From Rhynochetos jubatus (Eukaryota; Chordata; Aves; Eurypygiformes; Rhynochetidae), in NCBI GenBank assembly GCA_027574665.1, contig CM050668.1, forward strand, positions 8,022,001 to 8,086,000: 64,000 bases of DNA, read 5' to 3'. Shown piece by piece: positions 25,854 through 38,215 of this stretch (positions are counted from its first letter, which is position 1; every line of letters starts with the position of its first letter). Below the pieces are notes generated by a model, which made no database searches, had not been told where the DNA came from, and saw only the letters and a list, made by a program, of their open reading frames with translations. A program made the translations under genes and the position numbers.

Positions 25854-25858
25854 CTGAT
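25854..25858. repeat. Left target-site duplication of the solo LTR
   Basis: CTGAT directly before the LTR, matching CTGGT after it at four of five positions. Confidence 0.65.
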
Positions 25859-26423
25859 TGTGTTGGTTTTGGCTGAGACAGAGTTAATTGTCTCAGTAGC
25901 TGCTATGGGGCTGTGTTTGGGATTTGGGCTGGTGACACAGGGATGTTTCGATACTGCTGAGCAGTGCTTGCACAGAGCCAAGGCCTTTTCTGCTCCTCAC
26001 CCCACCAGCGAGGAGGCTGGGGTGCACAGGAAGCTGGGAGGGGACACAGCCAGGACAGCTGACCCCAACTGACCGAAGGGATCTTCCATCCCATATGGTG
26101 TCATGCTCAGCATAGAAAGCTGGGGGAGAAGGAAGAAAGGAGGAAGGGGGGATGTTCAGAGTGATGGTGTGTGTCTTCCCAAGTCCTGTTACACGCGATG
26201 GAGCCCTGCTTTCCTGGGTATGGCTGAACCCCTGCCTGCCCATGGCAAGCGGGGAATGAATTCCTTGTGTGTGAGGCTTTTGCTTTACCTATTGAACTGC
26301 CTTTATCTCAACCCACAAGTTTTCTCATTTTTACTCTTCCAATTCTCTCCCCCACCCCACAGGCTGGGGAATGAGCGAGCTGCTGTGGGGGGCTTAGTTG
26401 CTGGCTGGGGTTAAATCACAACA
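25859..26423 (+). mobile_element. Solo LTR of an avian endogenous retrovirus (ERVL-type)
   Basis: A 565-bp block begins TGTGTTGGTTTTGGCTGAGA and ends GGGTTAAATCACAACA, the TG...CA ends of an LTR. It contains phrases I recognise from an abundant neoavian LTR family: GGGGCTGTGTTTGGGATTTG, GCTGAGCAGTGCTTGCACAG, CCACCAGCGAGGAGGCTGGG, ATGGAGCCCTGCTTTCCTGG and TTTATCTCAACCCACAAGTT. The flanks are CTGAT on the left and CTGGT on the right, a 5-bp target duplication with one difference, as ERVL elements make. There is no internal retroviral sequence on either side, so this is a solo LTR left by LTR-LTR recombination. It is a fossil with no coding capacity, moderately old, and lies opposite to CASTOR2. 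Family naming is from memory. Confidence 0.9.
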
Positions 26424-26428
26424 CTGGT
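26424..26428. repeat. Right target-site duplication of the solo LTR
   Basis: CTGGT directly after the terminal CA of the LTR. Confidence 0.65.
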
Positions 26429-29400
26429 AAAAAACAGCTTAGCTGAACTCCAAAGGCAAAAAAAAGCAGCCCCTTGCAACAGGGGTCAGTTGAAATTCCA
26501 CTCAACGCTCAGAAAGTGTTTTCTTACAATAACTTAATTCTGCAGCCTGATATTAGAAGGCTGCTACCCTGTTAAAAGGAGCATGATTGTTTGTATGAGC
26601 TGCTTAAACCCCACACTACCGTCCCTACTAAGGGAAACAAGATGTCACAGCACTGTTAGAAATGGTCAAAGGACAGCAACAACATTCCTTCCACTTATTA
26701 GTTGTGCTCAGATCTGGGATGGAGACATTAGCAAACACAATCAGGGACCGCCTCAAGAGTCACTGTGATAGCAGAGTTTGGTTCATTACAGAAAGTTAAT
26801 CATTTTCAAAGCCAACAAAGAAGAAAACTAACAGATTTGTGGCCAAGGAAAGCAAGTCTATGAAGAGACATAAATTCAGGGAAGTCCTACAGCCTGTGCT
26901 GTGCCAAAACATCCAACACTATAACCATGATGGCCTTGTCTAATCCATAATAATAATAATGACAGTTCAAGCTACAGATTACATTGTGTACCGTTAAAAG
27001 GGGGGACCTTCAGTCAAGCCCTCTTCTTACCAGTTCTGTGTAGCCAGGGAAGTTATCTAAGCCTTTATTTAGACTTTGAGACAAGCAGGAGCAGCATAAC
27101 AGAAAAATTATTAGCATCCTGAAGGAACAGGAATCAAGACAAAACACAAAAAGGATAACCTGCAATACGGAAAACAAACAGACATGGACATGCTGAAGAA
27201 GATACTGCTGTTAAGTACAGCTTCCTGATAAAGCCAGGACACATGGCAAAAAGTAAACAAGGATTATTTAAAAAAAAAAGTCAGCTGGGTGTCTACCGTA
27301 TTGGCCTTTGTTAAACCAGTATCAAACTGCTTCAAGTCTTCATCAGAACGGTTCCATGTGGTCTGGACTACAAGAGCCCATGCAAATCAAATTACTGCTG
27401 CAAATGAAAGATTAGCAGTAGCTTGAAACAATACCAACTAGTAACGCTGATATGATTTTGAGTTTTCTGGCGTCAGACTTGGTCAGCCCAGACTTCCCAA
27501 GCTGCAGATTAAACAGAGCTACAATATTCTAGAATTATCCTGCAACATAACCACAGGAGATATTCTTTGGTTCTACAAACACACACTTGGTGTTCATTAT
27601 ATATGACTAGCAAAGCCCAAGTCACAGTGCTTTCACTCCTCAGAGCACAGCATTTGCAGCATTGCTTTCTCAAACTGTTGCTTGGGATACTAAAACATAT
27701 CTTTCCTTCATTTGTCATGTCAGCATTTTCTTAGTACTTCCTAAAAACCAATGAGAAAGCAACATGCAACTTGGCTGGTTTATTTTCCTCCTTCAAAAGA
27801 CTTGTCATATTCAGGAAGATTCTGAAGAAAATCTGTTTTATCTCGATTTATGTGTAGAAATAAATTCCTGCCAAATGTGAAGAGAGAAGCCAAAACTACT
27901 ACTTCTTAGTAGTAAGAAAATACACCATGTAAAGAAACTAAGGCAAGCTATGGGAAGCTCAGCTTACTCAAGGAAACTACAGAAGAGAGATGAAAAGGTC
28001 CGAGTCCACCCAAGTGCAGCTCCCTCATTAAGCCACTCGATCTGATGAATGTGAACGATGCTGGTTTCCCACCCCAGCACAACTGCCAACAGGCAAAGAG
28101 TCTGCGGTGCTTAGCAGAGATGTACTGCAGGAAACAGAAAGGTAGTTTAAGACTGTGCAAGTGTTAGTGTGCTTCATCTGTTATTTGTCCACTGAAGGAG
28201 CTAAATACAGAGGGTTTTTTGTGAACTCAATGAGAACAATACACAAACCAATGATTTTAGGCGTGGACATACTGAAGGTAACATATCTTTTATACTCAAG
28301 TCTTGTCCTGGGCACGAATCTGTAGAATAATTTACTGACCTGATGTAATTAAAAGTTATTCTTAGCACAGATTTTTCTTCCCAGGTCATAAATTATTTCA
28401 AGCGAACTCTGCTGTGTAATTTTTACTTGGAACGTCACCACTCACCACCTATATTAGTGAATGGAGCTGAATCGAAAACCTGGATCTGAAATTTACTGCA
28501 CTGGCCATTGCCCAGATGATGCAAGTGCCAGGTGCTTGGCAGGAGTCCTTCCTTCCACACACTGAGGAAAGTCACCCAGTCACCTCCAAACGGCTCGCCT
28601 GCACTTTGGGGCTACAGTCTGGAAGGCACCACGTAAGCACCTTCAAAGATAAGGGTGCTCATGGGTGCTAGGCACAAGGACGGGGCCTGCAGCGGATCTG
28701 GGCCCACGCTGCACCGCTCTTCACACACCACAGGGCGCCATTCTTGGGGTTTTTACTGGGTATTTAGCAGCACTGGATACTGGTGCACATCAGGACTTGG
28801 TGGATACAATGTGTCTATCTGGTACTCAGGGAGGAAACAGCTCTTGGTCTAAAAACCCAGTTATAGCAACATAATTTCAATTTTCCAGAAGTAACCTAAA
28901 AAAAATTTTTTTTAAACGTAAAATGGAATTACTTCTCCTCTACTTTTCATTTATCCTTTTTCTTTTGTCTTCTCTGCAATCTTACTTCCCAAAAAGTGGC
29001 AACAGAAGTTGAGGGAACAAGCACTTGAAAAATCAAAACTAGGAAATCACTTCTTGTAGTTTCACGCCGAAACACTTCCTTTTAATTTGAATTGAAATTA
29101 AAAACTTCATGCCAGCAACAAACATTTTGCAGAAGGCACTATTCCATTTGGACATAACTGAACCCCTCAAATCTTAATTCCATAAGGAATCTGAACTGGA
29201 TAATGCTTTCTGCCCAGGCAATGCTTGTTTACCTCGGTGCAGCAAACAAGAAGGGGGATGGAAGAAACCAGCAGTCGTGGTTCAGAGCTGCAGACAGGAA
29301 CAAGAACCTCTACTAATCTTAAAGGTAAAAAATACTACAGCAAAAGAGCATTTAGAGAGGCACATGTTCATGCTTCCACTCCTACACCCTCTTCTCGGGC

Positions 29401-32400
29401 CTTTGAAACTGTACTGTGTTTCAGAGCACGTATGACTGCCACATACACCACTTAGGCTTGCCCTGGAACCACAGGGTTATCTCTCTTGGCTTGCACATCC
29501 CGCATGCTCTACAAATGCTGCTGTTAGAGCCAGTTTAACAATCCCACCGCGTTAAGTGAGCCACGACAGACCCCACCTTCCCCTTCTGCAGCCACAGATG
29601 AGTTGTACGGCATAGTGCTGGCCTTTTCCTATCTTGGAAAACTCATTTTTATCATCTGCTTAAGCAGGGAACACAGTAAGGCAGGAGAGAGGGCTGGAGA
29701 ACTGAAAGAAATGCATTTGGTCAGTTTTCACCTTCTCCAATACTGTTAGAACTTGTAGATTCATCATGAGCAAACAATTCAGGTGTCTAACTGCTGATGG
29801 AACGAGCTGCTTTTCTGCTTGAAAACAGACATCTCCATGCTCTAACCACTGGAGACAGAAAACAGAGGAGAATCGCGAGGTCATTCATCTTCCATTATTC
29901 TCACAAACTTTGAGAGCTGTTGCTTAATATTGCCTACGAGGTACTAGTTTTCTTTCCTGTCATCACACAGTAATTCTGCATTCAAATTCATCAGCATACA
30001 GGTAAGCACGAACGGAGCGAACTATCTTTGTCCCTTGACTGTACGAAAAACCTCAGCACGCTTGTTTGTAGGGAAACACAGCCACAGTCAGTAACAGGTG
30101 CTTCTTCTCACTGGAAACTATTTCCTGATTTCCTCAACACGAAATTGGCAACTTCAAGTTCTGCAAGAATAATAATTATTAGCGGATTTTGCCTACCTGT
30201 CTAGGAGTCCATATCATCAGGCTGCTCTGAGAAGGGCAGGCAGCAGGCAAAGTTTAAGCCTCAGCTTCCCTCACACCTTGGGATTTCCCGCTGCGTTGTA
30301 CAAGCTGGTGGCAACTACATACCTGGCTACAACTACAGGCAGGGTCTTCGGTGGGACGCCCGCTATTCACCCCAGGGACATCCTGGGGTGCGTTCAGAGC
30401 TGTTGGGCATACGGCTGACAAGAACTGGGCACCTGCCTGGAGTCAGTATGGGTTATTGTGGCACAAGCCTTTTGCAGCTCTGGTTCTAGGCAAACTGAGA
30501 ACAGCTCTATTTCTTGATGTTAAAAGCAGCTTTAAAAGGCTACTCCTCTGAGGAGTATTTAAAAACCAGGCCTTGAAGACATTGGAACAGATGTGCCCAT
30601 GGAGTCCCCATGGCTGAGGAGCCCCGTGACACGGACCAGGCGTGGAGCAATGCCGTGCACACCGTTCACTCACAAGGTGTGAGACAAGCTCAGGTACGCA
30701 ACTCTTCCCAAGTCAGCATTCATCCTGCACTGCCCCCTTCTACCAAACAGTGCATAAACTTCTACTGATTCAGATGGTCCTACACAGCTCTAAGTAAACA
30801 CTGACAGGGGGACAATGTGTTTGCATTGCAGGAGAAGCAATGAAGCATGTTTGCCACAGAGGCTACCCAACACGCCAGCACTACCCCTGATCGAGCAGCC
30901 CATCCTGCCAGCTCACAGAATCTGCTGCTTTGTCCCCCAGCTGTCAACACAAGCCACGGCTGACATTGAGCTTTCTCTAGGAGGAGCCTCCCTCAGCCTG
31001 AGCACAGCCCTGCTTGCAATATAACAGGAAATTAAGAGCATTTAAGCCAAGAAGTTCAGAGAATCCTGTCTTCATGAGTTCATAGCCGTCTGGTTATGTG
31101 GATATATATGCAAAACCCAGTTGTAGGACTGGGTCTTGCATACAGTTGGTTTTGGGTCACTAAAGTCTCTACATTCCCCAAAATGTAAAGTGTGTAAAGA
31201 AGGCAGATTTTTGTTCTGAACACTGAAAACATGGATGAGTAAATCTTCCTCCAGCTGTCACTTAATTGGCCTGTATCATATTATAAAACTCAACTTGAAA
31301 AAGTGAACTTTCAGGAAAGCCATTTAACTCAAATTTGAATTTGTAAGGAAAACAAAACAAAGAAAAAAAATAACATGAAATTTGCAATATTCACAGAAAT
31401 ATAACCAAAAAGAGCCCAAAGAATATTAACATGGTTTTCCGAGTTAAAAAGAAGCCACAGAAACATGGTTTTTGTCCATGCTGAATGTAACCCAGTTACT
31501 GGTTGGCACCGACTCTTCCCAACTCTTTCCACTGTCATCAAACCCAACACTAGCTTCATGCAAAACAAAATGGGCAAAAGCAGAAGTTATTTTTCTTTAA
31601 AGAAATCTGCCTTTAACACTATTATCTGAAAGAACAGCAGTAGTGTGCCTCTGTATCACACAGGGCTCCAATGAGGATCATCTTGCTCTGTGTGTAGTCA
31701 GCCTCTCGCTGGGGCTCTGGGCACATTTCTGTCCCTCCTGCCAGGCTGATGCAGAGCCGCAGAGAACTACCAGGCACTTGTGCAGCCCCACAAAGCCAGG
31801 AGACGGGTAAAAGACATTACTCACCGCGCTTCACATCAGAGGGAAATACTTGGAGACCTGGCACTGGATGCAATGAATGAAAGTCACACTAAGGCAGAAG
31901 GGGAGCCTCAGCTCACGCGAAAATGCCAGACCCACATCTCTGCCCACAGCAGGCAGCCGGTCTCTCTGGGAGCCAAAGCCGCACGGCACTGCCGGCATCA
32001 GTGATATCTAGAGCCTTGAATACGGGCCGGCCACGGCTGTACTAAGCACTGTTGCAGTGCTGACTGTGCTATGCTGCCCTGCTATAATGATTAGCAGGAA
32101 CCATAATAACCATCATCATACAGAAGTGCGGATGCCTGCTCTCAGCCCACAGCACTTTAGGGGTAACAGAAGAGTGCCCGTGGGGCCTTTGTACACATTC
32201 TCCCCTGTTAACCTAAAACCTGTATTTAAACATATCCCCCGCCACCTCCCGCCCCTCCCAAAACTTTCTATTAGGAGCATGTGAAAGAAGGGACAAAGAC
32301 CCCAGCAGCATGAATGGTGTCACAGCCCTCAACCCAAGAGACATGAGAGCAGCCGATAATAGAAATATTCAAAAGATAAAGCAGCCTTAGATAATGCGTT

Positions 32401-35400
32401 CCTCCAGTCATTGCAGCCAACTACGTGAGTACAGTCACAGAACAGGCTGTAATCACTAAGACAGATCCTGATTTAGAAGTGAAAGCACCCCAAGACTGGG
32501 TACATTTCCAGTCTCCATGCCTGGTGGGATGGAAGCAGCTCTCTCCCGTCGTGAAGACGGGCAGTAACACAGCTCCTGGGTTACAGGACCCAGTGCCAAA
32601 GGCTGCAGGCGCATTTCCACATGCGAGGAGGTGAGCAGAGGAGAAGTTGTGGCCATCGCTTCTGACCTAAGCCTACAGGGCAGCAAGGAAAGCTCTCTTC
32701 CCTTTAGGCAAACCCATAAATTACATCAGGAATTATTTTAGTCCACTACTTCAGATTGCGATGTCTTTGGATGTACAAACAGGAAAATGAGACAAGACTT
32801 CCATCCACTTAAAAAAACAAAGCCAAAAAACCTCCCAAACACTAAAGGGCCCACACCAAAACTGCCAGTTACGTTACCAGCTCCAGAGACTATCACCTTG
32901 CAGGATACGGGTCCTATGGGCCAGCCTATGACTCAGTTTCCATTTGCAAAACTGGTCTAAAACCATCCCTGTTGAGAAGCTGTGGATATAAAACCAAACC
33001 TCATCATATTCTCACTTATTGTTCTAAAGGGGAACTAAATGAGCATCTTGGGCATCACTTTGCTCATGTTTTATTGCTCTTACTCCTCCAGCTGTTGGGG
33101 TTTTTTTGAACCAACATATCAGAAACAAAGCAATAGCAAAAACATTTGAATCCCGAAACTTGCAAAAATCATGAAATTATTTGCCCAGATGAAACTACCA
33201 CCTGATGCATAGCACAGTGCTGCCTGTACCAATGTCCTTCTCAGAGGATGATGGTAGAAGTGCACATCACCTCTTATTCAAGTCCTTTAATTTGTTCCTT
33301 TTGGTTTGATGCCCCCCCAAAGCATCTTTAACAATACTGTTTACGGTTCTATCACTGTTAATGACAGGAAAGTAATTTTTCAGATCTCCACAGAGGGTCA
33401 ATGAATGTTTACATCAAAAGAGCAAGAGCTCTTTGCTTTGGGAGAGAGTGCTGTAATCAAATCTCTGAAGGGGAAGTTGGAGCAATAAATGAAAAGGAAG
33501 CTTAGTTTGTGTGCACTGGAAAAGGATTCATTTATTATCTAACAATTAACTAATTGATCCAGACACACCTTTTCCTCTTCTCCCTTTGCTATCCCAGCCT
33601 GCCAGCACTCTTAAAAGTCCACCTATAGTGAGCCAACTTACCCACACAAGTGATGCAAAAGCAATTCTTTCCATTTGAAATAGCCCATCATTTATTTAAG
33701 CAGACGGTAACTGTCATTAAGAACTTTTTCTTTAGAGCAGTAACAGTATTCCCCGATCCTTGTCAGAGCTGGACTTATTTTAACACAAGAGAGGTGGAGT
33801 ACAACACAGAATTTTCCTTAACCACAAAATTATCTTTGATGAATCAGAAATTGAACTGAGAAATGTTACAGATGTGGGTGTGGGACATCAGATTTACAGC
33901 TGAAAAAAAGGCATGATTTAACATACAAAGGCTTGTGAATATCACTTTATCAACCAGATGCAGAAGGATTATCCTCTGGGGACAATGCAAATGCTGAGAA
34001 AAAGAGTAAGGCCTGTTCCCTTTCCCCTTCCAAATCAAGCACTATCCATTGGCACCGGCAAGTTTGATTCTCTCTTATATTACTCCTTTAATGCCCTCTG
34101 CTGCAGAATATTGACTGTGAAATCCTACCAACAATAAAATACAATCAGGTTTTCGTTAAGTGCAGTGCTCGTGCACATCCCAACCCAAATATCTGGGGTA
34201 CATAGTAGCTATTATTGTGTTCAGCCAAAACCCAATGATTATTTTGTGGACAACACTGAAAAACACAGGCTGCAGAGCATATGCTTTTTATTTCAAAGAT
34301 GGGAGAAACCAAGGCACAACCCAACGAGGGCAAGAGGTTCTTAGGATATTGCTCCAAGATACAAAGGAAGGAGGAAGAAACAGTAAAACTGCTGTGGACT
34401 GGAATTGATGAACTTGTTTCCCTGCAGGAACCATAAACACAATTTTCCCAGCATGGGACATAATAGTTCTCCCACAAATTACTAAAATGTATTTCCAGCG
34501 CTCAATATAGAAAGCTAGATGCACAAGAAATGTTTGCAGCTCCAATACAGGCAGTAATTGAGAACATGTGTGGCAGGGGGATTGAAGGGGGAGGAGGAGA
34601 GCACAAGCCATACTCCACTGAAACAGAGCAGCAGGAGAAACACATTTCAGCCCTCATCATTTTTAAAGAGCTTCCATTTGCAAGCGGGTCCAAAAGCCTG
34701 CACTGTAACTCCATCCGATGGGGAACGCTGTCTGTGTGTCTGCACGTCAAACCCAGATTTAATGCACGTTAACAATTTAAGAACCATTGTTGAGCCTGAA
34801 AAAACCCATAGTTTCACCAATCTTCCTTTGAGCACAGAGTGGGTTTGGTTTCCTGTATGAATTAAGGAAAAGCTGCCTTTGACTCCTCTCACTCTCCCAG
34901 GCTCTGCTTTTGGGTCCCACCCGACACGGGTATCTAGGTGAACGATGAACATGGAAAGCAGCATTTCTGCACATTCTAGCTGACACTATGTGCAACAGCA
35001 TTGTAAACGTGCCTGTGGCCAGCTTTGCATGAACCTGTATTAAGGTGTTTACCAAACCTGCCACACTCAGAGGGACTGAAAGGACCTTTCCTATGCTAAT
35101 GAAGCAAAAGGAAGCTGCTCTCATGCCAATACTCTGTTTTTTTGGATAAAGTTCCCAATACACATAAGCAAAGGGGAAAATGCATTTCAAGAATTTTTTT
35201 TTAAGTCAATACTGAGAAACCCACATAGTTTCAGCCTTGAAAATGCCAGCCAGTATTATTTTTAACAACGCTCTCCCAAAACACTTTCTAAATCAGTCTC
35301 TTCAAGCTGTGAAGGAAGAGTACACGGTAAAGGTAGAAGCATCAAACTTCTTCCCAGGCCTACCAGACCCAATAAAAACACAAGTTATTCAGCAAGCGAG

Positions 35401-35620
35401 CAGGGTGTTCAGCTACTCGGACCACGGGACTCTCTGTGAGAAACCTGGTCTGCTAGGGGCTTAGGAGGTCTGTCAGAGAAAGGGAAGAGCATCTTCAGTC
35501 ATAGGCTTGCCAAGCCCGTGAAGAGGGCTCTAAATTAAAATTGCTGGGGAAGGGGAACCTCGATCCACCCCACTCCTACCAGTTTGATGCCAGTGCCAGC
35601 ACTGGATGCCCAGAACGTGG
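26429..35620. other. Intronic DNA without exons
   Basis: Apart from the MIR scrap at 27010-27072 I see nothing I can name. Short frames such as 34145-34477 (minus) and 34777-35190 (minus) lack family resemblance. Several A-rich and T-rich stretches (for example 28899-28915) are simple composition. Confidence 0.6.
27010..27072 (+). mobile_element. MIR-type SINE core scrap
   Basis: CTTACCAGTTCTGTGTAGCC and AGGGAAGTTATCTAAGCCTT match the MIR core series 'cttactagctgtgtgaccttgggcaagttacttaacct' with several differences. It is short and diverged, so only moderately supported. Confidence 0.4.
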
Positions 35621-36062
35621 AGAATCACAGTATCACTAAGGTTAGAAAAGACCTGTACGACCATCCAGTCCAACCATCAACCCAACACTGCCGTACCCAC
35701 TACACCATGTCCTCATGGATGACCAAGCATCACGTCTACATGTTCCTTGCACACCTCCAGGGATGGTGACCCCACCACTTCCCTGGGCAGCCTGTTCCAG
35801 TGCCTGACCACTCTTTCAGTGAAGAAGTTTTTCCTAATGTCTAATCTAAACCTCTCCTGATGCAACTTGAGGCCATTTCCTCTTGTCCTGTCACCAGTTA
35901 CCCAAAACAGACCAGCACCCGCCTCCCTGCACCCTCCTTTCAGGGGGCTGTAGAGAGCGATCAGGTCTCCCCTGAGCCTCCTCCTCTTCAGGCTGAACAC
36001 CCCCAGTTCCCTCAGCCACTCCTCATCAGACTTGTTCTCCAGAGACCCTTCCCCAGCTTTTT
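35621..36062 (-). mobile_element. CR1 LINE 3' end with ORF2 C-terminus, 5'-truncated
   Basis: Begins AGAATCACAGTATCACTAAG, the reverse of the CR1 terminal octamers, then GACCATCCAGTCCAACCATC. On the minus strand it translates continuously as the C-terminal end of CR1 ORF2 (reverse transcriptase polyprotein, beyond the RT domain): [71 protein letters not shown]. About 440 bp remain of a 4-5 kb element, truncated at the 5' end near 36062. The open frame suggests fairly recent decay compared with the fragment at 10760. It has the same orientation as CASTOR2 and is not a host gene. Confidence 0.95.
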
Positions 36063-38136
36063 TTAGACAAGAGTAACTGTGCCGGGGAAGGGGGATAGGA
36101 CAGAATCGTATGAGGAAAAGAGTCAGCATTTTAGTAATGGCTTAGAGGTTTCAGCTACCTGAGATCAGTGTTAGCTGTCATCTTAGTCGAATTAAAAAGC
36201 ATCTAAGTGGCAGTGGTCTATGATCTAAAGAGGCATTTAAAGTCTATGGGAACAAACAATGCATTTAACATGCTGGCAAAACCTTTCCACAAGCAGAGGT
36301 AGCAAGAAGTTAAGGTAGTTCTAAGTGACAGCCTGAGGGTACAGACAACATCTTTCTATTTCCAATTGTCTTGGACTGGATAGGCATTTTGGAAGTGAAA
36401 GGAAATGCTGTGCCCCTGCAGGTTTTAATACTTCAACAGATTTTCCTCTGCCCTACCCTCTTTGCTTTAAAATGTAGATAATTCAAGCGCAGAAGCATTT
36501 AAAATACCACTTCACATGAAATTCTAATCACCGTTTCAGTTTATGTTTTATGGCATTGTTCATTCCCTGCTTCCCCACAGAGAAGGGGAGGAAGAGTAAA
36601 GGGAAGAGGAGATGTTTCAGTAACCAACACAGTCCATAAACATGTTCTCTAGAAACAGCCAAAGACTGCAAAACGGCCAGGCCTTATGAAGACTGAAGAG
36701 GCTGTAATCTATTTGTGTCCTGTCCTCACCAAGTGCTGTGCAGGATAAGTAATAAAAGGGATTGAAAAAATTAAAGCAACAAAACAACAGCTGTCAAAGG
36801 TTTACAGAAAATTAAAATTGTGAAATCACTAGCTGGGATTAAAAAAACCACAACCAAACTACACAATCTTGCTCTTGTAAGGGTTTGGGGAAGAACAAAT
36901 ACTCTCAGAACAATACAAAGCTGCATCGTCAAGACACCTCCAAAGTATGAGAACTTAATGAGTAATAGTCTTGGATCTTCCTCTGTGTGCGACTGTGTCA
37001 AGGCTCACCAAAAACAAACAAGGGTAAGGCTGGGCAATATCAATATCCCCTCCATCCTAGGAAGCTGCCTGGGAATACTCCTGGCTTCATTCTTCCTTCT
37101 AACCAGAAAGTGGTCAAGTGGACACAACAGAAAATACACTGTTGGATGTTGCTTTTCATTTTCATCATTACAGAAGTTTAAGCCATCAGATGACTCTAAA
37201 AGGGAAGACAAGACACCTGAAGCTGGGCTGAAAAGCTTCAAAGGGAGAGTTCCCTTGCTGTGGAAAAACACAACCAGCTTACATGCCCAAGAGCTCAAGT
37301 CTGCAACATCAACAGTGTCCAACTCAGAAAGGAAACAAGTCTAAATCTCAGCACGCTGAGCCTTTAATCTCAAAGGTTTTGTCACCTCAGTTCTGTACTT
37401 AAGTACTTCACCAATATAAGATTCCAGGATAACAGACATTGTAAAGCGTAAGCATTTATAGATGTAAAGGAAGTTCACAGTCCTATGAACCCAGGGATAT
37501 GCTTGAGCTACATTAACAATCCATTCCCACCCAAATCAGGATTTAAAACATATTTTACAGATGAGGATTCTCATTTGTTACCAGCATGAGTACTTTCTGC
37601 CAATGGTATTTCAGAAGACTTCCATGCGTGATAAGACAGAGGCTTACTTGTTCACCTGGGTGAACAAGCTAAATTTTGCTTCATACTTCATGAAGAGTTC
37701 AAGGAAAAGTTTGTTCTACTGAGAAACCAAAATCAGGATAAGTGACAAAAAACTCGAGATGAGATGCAGCCCTGGACTTTGGTAGTGTAACTTCAGATAC
37801 AAAGGCATCAGTGACAGCTTAGGGCCCGACTCACACAATACAACTCTCCCTTCTCCAGAGCCAGCAAATACCTGTGATTAGCACCATCAGAAAGTTCTCT
37901 CAAAAATATATTTAGGTCACAGAAAACACTTGAATATCCTCAAAGAGGATGCAATACTAAGTACAATGTTGAACGAAGTCAGTCGCAGGTGGAATAAGAA
38001 CTAGAGAACACAAGTTATTTCTAGACTGTGAGTGGACCTGATAGGGAAGCGTTAAATTACTACTGTTGAGGAACAAAAGAAGAGACTCTTAGAAAGGCAC
38101 AATTTCACCTGGCTCCTATTTGCTGCTTTTCACAAG

Positions 38137-38215
38137 TAGACCTCAAAGCACTTTCTAAAGAGAGTCAGTATCAATATTAGGTTTTGTTGCATCTCAGCTT
38201 CACAGGACAAAGCAC
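38137..38215 (-). mobile_element. MIR-type SINE 3'-side scrap
   Basis: AGACCTCAAAGCACTTTCTA and GAGTCAGTATCAATATTAGG match the reverse of the MIR-type 3' half ('tctcaaagcgctttacaaag..gtcagtatcattat'). The following bases are too diverged to call with certainty. Confidence 0.42.

Noticed and set aside
35713-36129. 138-codon minus-strand frame as a host gene
   Set aside because: The sequence from 36062 down to 35713 is the CR1 ORF2 C-terminus; the frame belongs to a LINE fragment.
36820-37344. 174-codon open frame on the plus strand
   Set aside because: No recognisable domain, no splice-site logic and no similarity to a known family; length is plausible by chance in 64 kb.
37540-37590. Possible further MIR relic (TTTTACAGATGAGGA)
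   Set aside because: Only a 15-base match to the MIR core; the flanks do not continue the family sequence.
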